This document shows, in pieces, positions 38,737-47,079 of a DNA stretch of 49,329 nucleotides (positions within the stretch are counted from its first letter, which is position 1; every line of letters begins with the position of its first letter). The stretch is from Candidatus Gorgonimonas eunicellae (GTDB lineage Bacteria > Pseudomonadota > Gammaproteobacteria > Pseudomonadales > Endozoicomonadaceae). The notes under the pieces are model-generated. The model had not been told where the DNA came from, ran no database searches, and saw nothing but the letters and a program-made list of their open reading frames with translations. The position numbers and the translations under genes are program-made. Location: contig CAKMZJ010000004.1 in NCBI GenBank assembly GCA_929200395.1, forward strand, positions 9,708 through 59,036. Direction: 5' to 3'.

Positions 38737-40100
38737 TATATAAAAACAAGTAGTAAATAAAAATATTGTAAAGCATTAGCTTCAATCGTAGTTAATGCAT
38801 TATTTGTACTTGTTATAGTATTGTTATTACTTATGATATTGATCTTAGATGTAGTTACTATATTCGGTGGATAATTATAAAATAGTAAACTACAGTTAAC
38901 TTGGGTATTCATAGGTTTATCTTTTGTTAAATTTAGAGAATAAAGTTGTAAATTATTATTTCCTAAAAGTGCTAACTTAGAATTATCGTTATTTAGAGAT
39001 AAAAAATTGAAATTACCACAAAGTTGTTGAGAAAGCATCTCGCTAGTTTCAAAATAAGAATAATTACTCTTTTTATTTTTAACTACTTCCATTTTTAAAA
39101 AACGAATATACTTATCTGCTGTAATAAAAGCTAAGATATCTTGATTATTAGCTATAGTAAAATGAATTACTTTGTTATTTTGACGATAGACTCTATTCCA
39201 TTTTATATTATTTATGTGTATCCAATTATACGCCATTAGAGTAAACACTCCGCGATAATGTTTTTCAGAAGTAATAATTAGTTGTTCTATAGGGCTTAAT
39301 AATAGTTTATTGACATCATCAATAGAACTAAATGAATGCTTTCTTTGAGGATGATTGTTATCAGTTAAATCATATAATATACTTTTGCTATTTAAAGCAC
39401 TTGTAGGATGTAAGTATTGTCCTTGAATAACTAAAAAATTTTTTGTTGGTGAAAATACAATAGTTTTGATACGCACATCTTTGATGTCTTGTTTAAATAA
39501 CAAAGGTGGTGTATGTGTTGTTAAGTTTTTAGAAGTTATATTGTATACATTAAAACTACTATTATATGCAGCAGCTAATAGTTGCGCATTGTAGTTTAAT
39601 GCAATATCAACTATTTTATCTGGTAATATAAATTTATATTTTATAATAAGTTTATTATTATTTAGATTATATCCATAAATAGTATTATTAATTACAAAAG
39701 TTATCAGATTGTAATTAGTATTTAATTTTATGTTTTCAATAGCTAAACTAGTATTAAATAAAGTATTAGCTTGTTTGTTTTCTGTATTAAAAACTATAAG
39801 TTGTTTTTGATTATTATTAATATTTGTATCTTTGTAAGATGTTTCGATTAAAATATTGTTTTTATCTATAAACTGCATAGAGTTTAAGTTTATAATATCT
39901 TGATTGTTTGTTAAAAATATAAAATTATTTTTAAAATCAACAGCAGTATCATTTTTTATATTTGCTTTAATAGCAGTATCTATAATATTGTATTTATAGT
40001 TTGAAGTTATAGTAGATATATTTTGTGAATTATAAAAAAAATGCTTAGCAAAACTTATACTTGTTAACTTTAACAATGTAGCTATGATTAAAAAATTCAT
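38724..40100 (-). CDS. Secreted beta-propeller-like protein
   Basis: The 458-residue protein has a signal peptide (MNFLIIATLLKLTSISFA, cleavage near residue 18). The body looks like WD40/YVTN-type propeller blades: strand-turn-strand segments such as NYNLITFVINNTIYGYNL, YNAQLLAAAYNSSFNVYNI, KTIVFSPTKNFLVIQGQYL, NNQDILAFITADKYIRFL and NDNSKLALLGNNNLQLYSL occur at intervals of about 45-60 residues. The last 15 residues (LQYFYLLLVFIYYNL) are strongly hydrophobic and could be an anchor. Its 3' end overlaps the end of the giant autotransporter gene by 13 bases, tail to tail. Function is unknown; a partner role for the giant protein is only a positional guess. No clear Shine-Dalgarno. Confidence 0.6.
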   Translation of the reverse strand: MNFLIIATLLKLTSISFAKHFFYNSQNISTITSNYKYNIIDTAIKANIKNDTAVDFKNNFIFLTNNQDIINLNSMQFIDKNNILIETSYKDTNINNNQKQLIVFNTENKQANTLFNTSLAIENIKLNTNYNLITFVINNTIYGYNLNNNKLIIKYKFILPDKIVDIALNYNAQLLAAAYNSSFNVYNITSKNLTTHTPPLLFKQDIKDVRIKTIVFSPTKNFLVIQGQYLHPTSALNSKSILYDLTDNNHPQRKHSFSSIDDVNKLLLSPIEQLIITSEKHYRGVFTLMAYNWIHINNIKWNRVYRQNNKVIHFTIANNQDILAFITADKYIRFLKMEVVKNKKSNYSYFETSEMLSQQLCGNFNFLSLNNDNSKLALLGNNNLQLYSLNLTKDKPMNTQVNCSLLFYNYPPNIVTTSKINIISNNNTITSTNNALTTIEANALQYFYLLLVFIYYNL

Positions 40101-40205
40101 AATATTATTTTTATCTAAGTGTAAGTTAAAAAATAGTTAGAGAATAAAATACAAATTTGATACTATCAAAGAGAAAAAAATACTACAATACATAGAGATG
40201 CTACA

Positions 40206-40230
40206 ATCTTATGTTAAGTTAACATAAGAT
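40206..40230. promoter_or_regulatory. Perfect 25-bp palindrome
   Basis: ATCTTATGTTAA (40206-40217) and its exact complement TTAACATAAGAT (40219-40230) flank a single G. It lies between the waaC stop (40320) and the start of the propeller-like gene (40100), about 105 bases upstream of the latter. It could be an operator for the propeller gene or a 3' hairpin for waaC; a 1-nt centre makes an RNA hairpin less ideal and no T-tract follows, so an operator is somewhat favoured. Confidence 0.5.
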
Positions 40231-40319
40231 CAAAATATAGATATCTAAAACAAAATAATAGCGTTACAAATTTTTAATTTAGTATGAATATAAATATCCA
40301 AGTTTAATAAATAAAACCT

Positions 40320-41321
40320 TTATAAAACTACTAATTTTTGCAAATTAGTTACAACATCTGTTGGGGTAATGCTGTCAAATTTTTCTAGTTGATCGCTAAA
40401 GATTTTATCTTTTATAAAATTTTCGCTGTATAGATGGATTTGATTATTACCATAAGCACCAATATTTTTAGGATTGGTTACATTATATAATGAAACACAA
40501 GGAATGCCTAAAGCACCGCTAAGATGGGCAAAGCCAGTATCGACAGCTACACTAGCTGTAGCTTTAGCTAAAATTGTAGCTAAATCATTTATTGACATTT
40601 TATCTAATAATTTAACCTTGTTGGAGTATTTAGCAATTTTTTCTGCTCTGTCTCGTTCTATTTGATTATAACTAGGAAGGTATACGTTTATATCGTATTG
40701 TTCCAAAAGTTTTGCTAGGTTACACCAGTTGTGATCGGGCCAGTGTTTAAACTTCCAGGTAGTGCCATGGAAAAAAATAATATAAGGTTTGTTATTAGAA
40801 CTAGCTTGATTACTAAAGCTTGTGCGATCTAGACTGCAATTAGTTGTTGTTTCAGGGATATCGTAACCTAAAGATTTAGCAAATAAAGCTCTAATTCTAT
40901 CAACTGCGTGCATATCCCAGCTGATTTTATGGGTTTTGTTATATAATATACTTGCTAATGGTTCTCTAGCTGAGCTATAGCTATAACCATGGGAACTACC
41001 TTTTGCAATTTTAGAAAAAATAGCACTTTTAATTAATCCTTGAGCATCTATTATAGCATCATATTTTTTAGCTTTTAAATTGCTAAGAAAGCTAGATATC
41101 TCGTTATTGCGGTATGCTTGTAAAATATTCTTACGCCATCTGCGGGTAGCTACAGTAATAATATTTTCAATACCATTATGCCAAAGCGGTAATTCAGCAA
41201 AGCTTTCTTCTACTAGCCAATCTATGCTAAGATCATTTATATTGTTTATTGCTTCAGTAACAGCTGGGAAAGTATGAATGATATCTCCCATAGAAGAACT
41301 TTTTATTAGTAAAAGCTTCAT
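40320..41321 (-). CDS. waaC: LPS heptosyltransferase I (WaaC)
   Basis: GT9-family enzyme that adds the first L-glycero-D-manno-heptose from ADP-heptose to the Kdo2-lipid A core on the cytoplasmic face. The 333 residues compare with 319 in E. coli. The start LLIKSSSMGDIIHTFPAVTEA contains the catalytic Asp13. RRWRKN, YDAIIDAQGLIKSA, AREPLAS, the donor-site FKHWP (Lys192) and VDTGFAHLSGALG (Asp261) all match. AAGG lies 7 bases before the ATG. It is the last gene of a likely three-gene minus-strand unit (YciK-like, gcvH, waaC), 36 bases after gcvH. Its presence indicates LPS with an inner-core heptose. Confidence 0.95.
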   Translation of the reverse strand: MKLLLIKSSSMGDIIHTFPAVTEAINNINDLSIDWLVEESFAELPLWHNGIENIITVATRRWRKNILQAYRNNEISSFLSNLKAKKYDAIIDAQGLIKSAIFSKIAKGSSHGYSYSSAREPLASILYNKTHKISWDMHAVDRIRALFAKSLGYDIPETTTNCSLDRTSFSNQASSNNKPYIIFFHGTTWKFKHWPDHNWCNLAKLLEQYDINVYLPSYNQIERDRAEKIAKYSNKVKLLDKMSINDLATILAKATASVAVDTGFAHLSGALGIPCVSLYNVTNPKNIGAYGNNQIHLYSENFIKDKIFSDQLEKFDSITPTDVVTNLQKLVVL

Positions 41322-41357
41322 GCTAAACCTTGATTATCATTGAATATTTTATTGCAG

Positions 41358-41738
41358 TTAATTAATATCTTGATATTGCTCGTAGCTTAATAAAGATTCT
41401 AATTCATCTGTATTATTAATTTTAATTTTTACTACCCAGCCTTTATCGTAAGGGCTCTCGTTTATATATTCAGGGTTATCTTCTAATTCTGTATTAACAG
41501 CAATTATAGTTCCTGATATTGGAGAGTATACTTCTGCTGCTGCTTTTGATGATTCAACAACACATATTTGTTCTTCTTTTTCAACTGATGTATCTGTTTC
41601 AGGTAACTCAACATAAACTACATCGCCTAAAGATTCTTGAGCATGTTGAGTTATTCCTAAGGTTACATGACTGTTATCTTCAAGTGCTATCCATTCGTGT
41701 GTTGACGTATATTGTAAATTTTTAATATCTTTTTGCAC
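41358..41738 (-). CDS. gcvH: Glycine cleavage system H protein
   Basis: Lipoyl-carrying shuttle protein of the glycine cleavage system. The 126-residue product has YTSTHEWI, the central LGITQHAQESLGDVVYVELP and the lipoylation site VVESSKAAAEVYSP with Lys65. The start codon is GTG, with AAGGA about 10 bases upstream. No gcvT or gcvP is nearby, whereas gcvH commonly lies with them. In reduced genomes, stand-alone H proteins can also serve in lipoate assembly or transfer, so the presence of the full cleavage system cannot be assumed. It sits between the YciK-like gene and waaC. Confidence 0.95.
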   Translation of the reverse strand: MQKDIKNLQYTSTHEWIALEDNSHVTLGITQHAQESLGDVVYVELPETDTSVEKEEQICVVESSKAAAEVYSPISGTIIAVNTELEDNPEYINESPYDKGWVVKIKINNTDELESLLSYEQYQDIN

Positions 41739-41818
41739 TTCTATTATTTCCTTTAAATTGTGATAGAGTGATCAGTAAAAACATGGTAAATAAATTATAT
41801 ACCATTAAGTTTTTGCTT

Positions 41819-42574
41819 TCAACTACCATGATTTTTATGTTGGGCATTAATAATTTTACCACTTGTATCGATACTGTCATCTCCCATTAAATACATATAT
41901 GTCGGCATAATATCTTCTGCTGTTGCTAGGGATAGCGGATCTTCTAAAGGATAAGCTTGAGCACGCAATTTAGTACGAACTGCTCCGGGGTTAATGCAAT
42001 TTACTCGTACACTAGAGATTCCATCTTCTTCGTCAGCTAGTGTATACATTAAAGATTCTATAGCTGCTTTAGTTGCCGAATATGCACCCCAATACGCACG
42101 TCCTTTAGATACATCATGTGAATTAAGTATTATAGAAGCATTATTGCTTTTTCTCATAACTGCTAATAGGTGTTTACACATAAAAAAACACGAATGCACA
42201 TTAAGCTGAAAAGAAGATAACCATTGCTGTTCGGGAGTTTGTAATATAGGTCTTAATTCTGCTAAATATTCATTAGTTAGTAGTAATCCATTTAATACAC
42301 CAAAATTTGTGTTAATACTATTAGCTACTTCTTGGTAATCTTGTTGTTTACAATTTAGAAAGTCAATATGATGAATTACAGGTTCTGGATAGCCACAATG
42401 TACTATTTCGTCATACAAAACTTCAAGTTTTTCTAAGTCGTTTCCTAATATAATTACAGTAGCTCCATATTTAGCATATGCTATAGATGCCGTGTATCCA
42501 ATCTCTTGTATAGCATCAGTTACTAAAATTATCTTTCCTGATAGTGAGTTATCTGGAATACTATAGTTAAACAT
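41819..42574 (-). CDS. YciK-like short-chain dehydrogenase with degenerate cofactor motif
   Basis: The 251-residue protein aligns along its length with E. coli YciK, an SDR of unclear physiological substrate: KIILVT, YAKYGATVIILG, WGAYSATKAAIESLM, VRVNCINPGAVRTKLRA, EDIMPTYMYLMGDDS. The catalytic Ser152, Tyr165 and Lys169 are kept. The Rossmann TGxxxGIG motif has become TDAIQEIG (19-26), losing two glycines, and the NAG motif near residue 100 reads TNEY. Dinucleotide binding may be weakened or lost, so this may be a decaying or repurposed enzyme. It is first in the unit with gcvH and waaC, 80 bases upstream of gcvH. Confidence 0.85.
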   Translation of the reverse strand: MFNYSIPDNSLSGKIILVTDAIQEIGYTASIAYAKYGATVIILGNDLEKLEVLYDEIVHCGYPEPVIHHIDFLNCKQQDYQEVANSINTNFGVLNGLLLTNEYLAELRPILQTPEQQWLSSFQLNVHSCFFMCKHLLAVMRKSNNASIILNSHDVSKGRAYWGAYSATKAAIESLMYTLADEEDGISSVRVNCINPGAVRTKLRAQAYPLEDPLSLATAEDIMPTYMYLMGDDSIDTSGKIINAQHKNHGS

Positions 42575-42773
42575 AGATATTATATTTCCAAAAATTAATT
42601 TATAGCTGGTTGAATATGCTTAAAATTATACGTTAAATATTCTATTTTACAGCATATTTTTATAAATTATTTATTTAAATTGTGTTATAATCTAAAACAA
42701 GTTAGTAAAAATAAATTATTAGTCTGCGGGTTGTAATAGGCTTTTTAACTGTATAAAATAAGGAAATATTTAA

Positions 42774-44231
42774 GTGTTTAACCCTAGAAAGCTATTATTA
42801 AAAATATTTATTTACTCTTTTATGGTATCTATTTCAGTCGTAAGTGCACATATGGAACATAAATTACCAGCTAGTGAAAAGAATTTAAAACTAGAAAATA
42901 AAGATATCAATTTAACTTCTTATCAGCAAGAAGCATTAAGGTATTTACAAGAAGAAGAAGATTCTAGTTGGGAAATTAAAAAATCTTGTATTGATGAAAA
43001 CACTGGAATGACAACTATTTCATTATTAGTAAATTCAATAACTTGGCCTAAAAAAAATAACTGTATAACTTCTAATCACCCACAATGGGTTCATAGAGTT
43101 AATATATATATACCTAAAAATGCTAATAAAAACACCGCGCTGTTACAGGTCGGGAATGGTATTTTGTATCCCACGGCTGAGCATCCCGATAGCGTTGAAA
43201 CATTAGGTTTTGCTAAAATAGCACAAGATACTAATTCTGTAGTTATTGAAGTTAGAGATATTCCAAATCAATTTTTAGCTTTTACAGAAAAACATGGCGA
43301 TAAACTAATAGAAATAAATGGTAAAAGAGAAGATGATTTATTCATGTATACTTGGGTTAAATATTTAACTAATCCTCAAGAGCATGCTTACATGCCTTTA
43401 CATATTGTAATGGCAAAAGCAACAATACGTACTATGAGCGCATGTCAAGATTTTTTATTAAAACAAAAAAATATTACTATTAACAATTTTGTATTGAGTG
43501 GTATTTCTAAAAGAGGTTGGGTTGCTTGGTTAGTTGCTGCTTTTGATGCTCGAGTAACAGCTCTTATGCCTGTGGTTTGTGATTTCTTAGATTTAAATAA
43601 TCTAATAAAAACAATGCAACAACCAGAAAATAGTAAATATGCTTCTGCTGGTATGGTAGCTTTTTTTCATCCCTATTTATCTACTACCCAAATGCAAAAG
43701 CTGTTTAATTTAGTAGACCCTATTGGGTACCAGCAATTTATTTCTATGCCTAAATATATAATATCTTCTGTTGGTGAAAAATATGTACCACCTGAAATTA
43801 ATCAAAATTATCTTCATCATATAGAAGAAAAAAATTTAAAGGTGTTTCCTAACACAGGACATTTTCTTGATAAAAATAATAGTGAATTATTAACATCTGC
43901 CATGCAATCTTTTTATGCTGCTATTATTTATGGTAAAAAGTTACCAAGTATAAATTATAATTTTGATGGAAAGTTAATACAAGCAGAGTCAACAGTTACT
44001 CCTAAAAAAGTATTATTGCATACTATAACTTCTAAAACTAATAATTTTATCACAGATTGTTCGACTATTACTACAGATATAACAATAGAAAAAACTAGTA
44101 ATAAATTTGCAGTTCCTATTAATGCTGAAGAGAATAAACCGTCATTATACATATTAGAGTTTCATTATAATAATGATTCTTTTGAGGACTTTATTATAAC
44201 AACCCCTGCATTTAAACAGAATAAAAATTAA
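42774..44231 (+). CDS. PhoPQ-activated pathogenicity-related protein (PqaA-like hydrolase)
   Basis: The 485-residue secreted alpha/beta-hydrolase-like protein has a signal peptide (KLLLKIFIYSFMVSISVVSA, cleavage near residue 25). It carries the PqaA family core: LLQVGNGI, VVIEVRDIPNQ, REDDLFMYTWVKYL, the nucleophile elbow LSGISKRGWVAWL (Ser245), FDARVTALMPVV and VFPNTGHFLD (His363). The family was named from a Salmonella PhoPQ-regulated virulence gene and also occurs in Legionella and amoebae; its substrate is not established. The GTG start has AAGGA about 9 bases upstream. It is followed by a clear hairpin and opens a run of plus-strand host-interaction genes. Confidence 0.88.
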   Translation: MFNPRKLLLKIFIYSFMVSISVVSAHMEHKLPASEKNLKLENKDINLTSYQQEALRYLQEEEDSSWEIKKSCIDENTGMTTISLLVNSITWPKKNNCITSNHPQWVHRVNIYIPKNANKNTALLQVGNGILYPTAEHPDSVETLGFAKIAQDTNSVVIEVRDIPNQFLAFTEKHGDKLIEINGKREDDLFMYTWVKYLTNPQEHAYMPLHIVMAKATIRTMSACQDFLLKQKNITINNFVLSGISKRGWVAWLVAAFDARVTALMPVVCDFLDLNNLIKTMQQPENSKYASAGMVAFFHPYLSTTQMQKLFNLVDPIGYQQFISMPKYIISSVGEKYVPPEINQNYLHHIEEKNLKVFPNTGHFLDKNNSELLTSAMQSFYAAIIYGKKLPSINYNFDGKLIQAESTVTPKKVLLHTITSKTNNFITDCSTITTDITIEKTSNKFAVPINAEENKPSLYILEFHYNNDSFEDFIITTPAFKQNKN

Positions 44232-44238
44232 AACTTTA

Positions 44239-44273
44239 AGACTATACATTTTCAGATAAAAGGTGTATAGTCT
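44239..44273 (+). terminator. Hairpin after the PqaA-like gene
   Basis: AGACTATACA (44239-44248) pairs perfectly with TGTATAGTCT (44264-44273), and TTTT and AAAA inside the 15-nt loop can extend the stem. It begins 7 bases after the stop codon. No T-tract follows, so termination efficiency is uncertain. Confidence 0.55.
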
Positions 44274-44305
44274 AAGATTAACAACTTTAAAAAATAAAAA
44301 TAGTA

Positions 44306-45313
44306 ATGTTACCGATTACAAATCAAGTATCTTATGGTACTATTAATCAAAATAATGATTATAACTTAATTACAGAATACATTGTTCCTAAAAGTTCTTT
44401 TGAGCAACAATTATCAACAAGGTCGGGGTTAAAGCAGCATATAGATGTATTAAATAATTTATATGAGCAAGGTATAGCTTCTAACTGGGAAAATTCTGCA
44501 AAAACTGATATTTGCTTATTACCTAAAATATTATGGATAATACGTAAAAAATATCCAAAAATGAATTTAATACTATTAGAATTAGGAGTTAACCAATTAG
44601 AATTAGAAATAACTAAATTAATTAACAATGAAGTTACTTCAGCAACCTTAGTATTTGGTATGAATGGTTTAGCAATGGATTCGAATCATTTTCTTATGGC
44701 TAATTATTATTTAGATGCTTCTTCAGCCACTAATAAGGCATCTATAATATTTTTTAATGCGGGGTTAGAAAATGGTAATATAATGTTGTGGATAGATAAA
44801 TCAGGCCAAATGGCAGCTTTAAAAAATAAATTTAATATTAAACCGCTATATCTTGCATTAGGTATTCAAAAAAGCAATGTTGATTGCCTATTGTTTAGTT
44901 TAGAACTAGCAAAAGCAGTGCATAAATCTAGCAATGAAATACAACGATTACACTTATTAAATATTAATAATAAATTAACTGAAGGTTTTACTCCTGAACA
45001 TGAGCAAGCAATTATTGCTACTGGAAAACCTCTGTATGAATTTGATCGTTATATTCCTGTTAATATGATGAAGCATTGTCAATCTAGAAAAAGAATAACT
45101 TCATATATAACTTTATGTAAAATTTATAATTGTCATACTGAAATTATACTAAATAAAAAACAAGAAACTTTAGAAACTAGATTAAAGCGATTTATTAAAG
45201 ATAAAAAATTTACACATTTTAATGGTAAAATGGTAACTAATTTTTCTATTGAATACCAAAGATTAAGCATGTTAAAAAAAATTGAACAGCAATGGGATAC
45301 GATAACCGTTTAA
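44306..45313 (+). CDS. YopJ-family Ser/Thr acetyltransferase-like effector
   Basis: The 335-residue protein has no signal peptide, as expected for an injected effector. The C-terminal half follows YopJ closely: SNHFLMANYY (His128 in the catalytic His place), KASIIFF, then QKSNVDCLLFSLELAKAVHK with the catalytic Cys194 (YopJ: IQRSSSECGIFSFALAKKLY), RYIPVNMMKHCQSRKRI (YopJ: YLPVTFYKHTQGKKRL) and LNKKQETLETRLKRF (YopJ: VNKKNETIFNRF). YopJ enzymes acetylate Ser/Thr of host kinases and need inositol hexakisphosphate. The catalytic acid, expected right after SLILF, appears here as Asn151 (IIFFNAG), so activity may be altered. The next gene starts 7 bases after its stop and is likely co-transcribed. 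No Shine-Dalgarno is obvious. Confidence 0.85.
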   Translation: MLPITNQVSYGTINQNNDYNLITEYIVPKSSFEQQLSTRSGLKQHIDVLNNLYEQGIASNWENSAKTDICLLPKILWIIRKKYPKMNLILLELGVNQLELEITKLINNEVTSATLVFGMNGLAMDSNHFLMANYYLDASSATNKASIIFFNAGLENGNIMLWIDKSGQMAALKNKFNIKPLYLALGIQKSNVDCLLFSLELAKAVHKSSNEIQRLHLLNINNKLTEGFTPEHEQAIIATGKPLYEFDRYIPVNMMKHCQSRKRITSYITLCKIYNCHTEIILNKKQETLETRLKRFIKDKKFTHFNGKMVTNFSIEYQRLSMLKKIEQQWDTITV

Positions 45314-45320
45314 AAATATA

Positions 45321-46259
45321 ATGAATAATACAATTACTTCTAAAATGTTACAATCACAAGCTAGTATAGATGCCACTAATGGTAATAATGCTCGTGGTCA
45401 AATAATTAATAAGCAAAAGATTACTAAAAAATATATTGCTACTACTCAAACAACTGATAACGATAAAACTAATAAAGATACAAGTGCTAGTTTAGCTACT
45501 TATAACTTGGAAGTAATATATAGCGATTTAGATTTAAAAACAGACTTGTTGTGGATAAAATCGCAGTTTTTCAAAGATTGTTTATTAATAGATAAATGTC
45601 ATGAAACTATTGCTTTTAAAGTTACAAAAATGCTAAAAAAAGCTATTATTGATAACAATAATGACGTACTATTTGAAATTAGCGCAACCTTAGGCAGTAT
45701 GTTTATGAGCGGTAATACTTTAGTAATACATAATGAAAAGTTGTGGAGGTTATTTGTTGATTTTTGTAATCATAAATTAAGTAGTGCTAACGTTGTATTT
45801 GCTAGACATTTAATTGATTCTATGTTGCCAACAATTAAGTTAATATCTAAAGGATATCAACATAAATTACAGCAAACAACTGAATATCCTATGGATAATT
45901 ACCCTAAATGGGTTGCAAATTATGCTAATCTTGATCCAGAACAATTAATTAAAATAACTCATGGCGGAGGTTATGTGTTTATACATAATTTTCTAGAAGG
46001 TAAAAACATTGGTTATAGATTAGAAAAAGGTGGATTAGGACTTCAGGTATCTCCCCATCTATCAGGATCTGAAGATTTTATAATAAATAGAGAAATAAAA
46101 ACTTATGCTCCTAGAGCAACTTGTTTTTTAGATAGACCCGCACGTTTTGAAGCTCAAATAGCAGCAAAATATTTATTAGCGGCAAACAATAATTATGAGG
46201 CAGCTATAGATAGTACAGTTGTAAAGCATTTACAAGATATAAAAATTGTATTTGTATAA
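45321..46259 (+). CDS. Unknown protein, co-transcribed with the YopJ-like effector
   Basis: A 312-residue soluble protein starting 7 bases after the YopJ-like stop, so almost certainly in the same transcript. The first 60 residues are polar and disordered-looking (Asn, Thr, Lys, Gln rich), like an N-terminal secretion region. A helical middle (LLWIKSQFFKDCLLIDKCH to HLIDSMLPTIKLI) is followed by a glycine-rich segment HGGGYVFIHNFLEGKNIGYR and by APRATCFLDRPARFEAQIAAK. I do not recognise the family. Context suggests another translocated effector, or a partner or chaperone of the YopJ-like protein, though at this size a chaperone is less likely. Confidence 0.6.
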   Translation: MNNTITSKMLQSQASIDATNGNNARGQIINKQKITKKYIATTQTTDNDKTNKDTSASLATYNLEVIYSDLDLKTDLLWIKSQFFKDCLLIDKCHETIAFKVTKMLKKAIIDNNNDVLFEISATLGSMFMSGNTLVIHNEKLWRLFVDFCNHKLSSANVVFARHLIDSMLPTIKLISKGYQHKLQQTTEYPMDNYPKWVANYANLDPEQLIKITHGGGYVFIHNFLEGKNIGYRLEKGGLGLQVSPHLSGSEDFIINREIKTYAPRATCFLDRPARFEAQIAAKYLLAANNNYEAAIDSTVVKHLQDIKIVFV

Positions 46260-46390
46260 AACAAAAAATAATTATTATTAACACAAATTGAATACTATTT
46301 TCACAACAAAACTAATATTTTGTGACTAGTTTTAATACTCATATTAATAAAGAATATTTTTATCGATCTCAGTTTTAATAGGATGTTTAT

Positions 46391-47065
46391 ATGAGTAACA
46401 ATATATCATATGCAAATAATTCTACATCGCTACCTTTAGTTGTTGCTAGTAGTAACAATCAAGGCTCAGATGTAGCAACATTTATACCGCAAAATAATCT
46501 CTCTAACCCCAATGAAGTCAGGCCTTTAAGAAATTTTTTAAGTATAACTAAGTTAAATTTATCACAACCTAAAATGCATGTTGTTTCTGCTGAACAACAT
46601 ACTAGTGATGAAATCAAGCAAATTATTGATATAACAAATCAAGCTTTTAATGAGCCACAACTGAATAATCAACTTATTGCTGATAAATTTACAGCAGGAG
46701 ATAAATTTTTTACTTTGAAAGAAAATGGTAAATTTATTAGCTCATTAGCGGCAGGACCAGCTACGAATTCAGTACTATATTCTAAACCACCAAAAAATTT
46801 ATTAACATTAGATAATACTATTTATATTAGTTATTTAGCTTCTATTAAAAAAGGTGCTGGAAAAACATTATTACAGCAAGTTGAGGAGCATTATAAACAG
46901 CAAAAATTTGCTAAGCTGATTTTAAATGTTATTGGCGATGAAGACTGTTTTCGACATAAATATTATACTAAACTTGGATACCAGGCCATTCATGTAAACA
47001 AAGATGTTATACATGGAAATAAAAAACTCATGGTAACTTTATATCAACATCAGTTATTTCCTTGA
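46391..47065 (+). CDS. GNAT-fold acetyltransferase-like protein with disordered N-terminus
   Basis: The 224-residue protein has a polar N-terminal 60 residues followed by a GNAT-like domain: EIKQIIDITNQAFNEP (74-89), strands FFTLKENGKFISSLAA, then YISYLASIKKGAGKTLLQQV (145-164), whose KKGAGK resembles the acetyl-CoA pyrophosphate loop, and YYTKLGYQAIHVN (191-203), the usual GNAT C-terminal helix-strand. AGGA lies about 8 bases before the ATG. The low-complexity N-terminus and its place among effector-like genes suggest it may be translocated, but an ordinary cytoplasmic GNAT is possible. Its last 96 bases and 14 bases of spacer are repeated after the exoY-like gene. Confidence 0.7.
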   Translation: MSNNISYANNSTSLPLVVASSNNQGSDVATFIPQNNLSNPNEVRPLRNFLSITKLNLSQPKMHVVSAEQHTSDEIKQIIDITNQAFNEPQLNNQLIADKFTAGDKFFTLKENGKFISSLAAGPATNSVLYSKPPKNLLTLDNTIYISYLASIKKGAGKTLLQQVEEHYKQQKFAKLILNVIGDEDCFRHKYYTKLGYQAIHVNKDVIHGNKKLMVTLYQHQLFP

Positions 47066-47079
47066 GGTATCCGCAAATA
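46970..47079 (+). repeat. Left copy of 110-bp direct repeat flanking the exoY-like gene
   Basis: It comprises the last 32 codons (including the stop) of the GNAT-like gene plus the spacer GGTATCCGCAAATA. It matches 48622-48731 at 97 of 110 positions by hand count, with the last 14 bases identical. Most differences lie at codon positions and the reading frame is kept. Confidence 0.85.

Noticed and set aside
46301..46333. Overlapping 6-7-bp inverted repeats (TCACAA/TTGTGA and AAAACTA/TAGTTTT) upstream of the GNAT-like gene
   Set aside because: Short AT-rich complementarity of this kind is expected by chance in this DNA.
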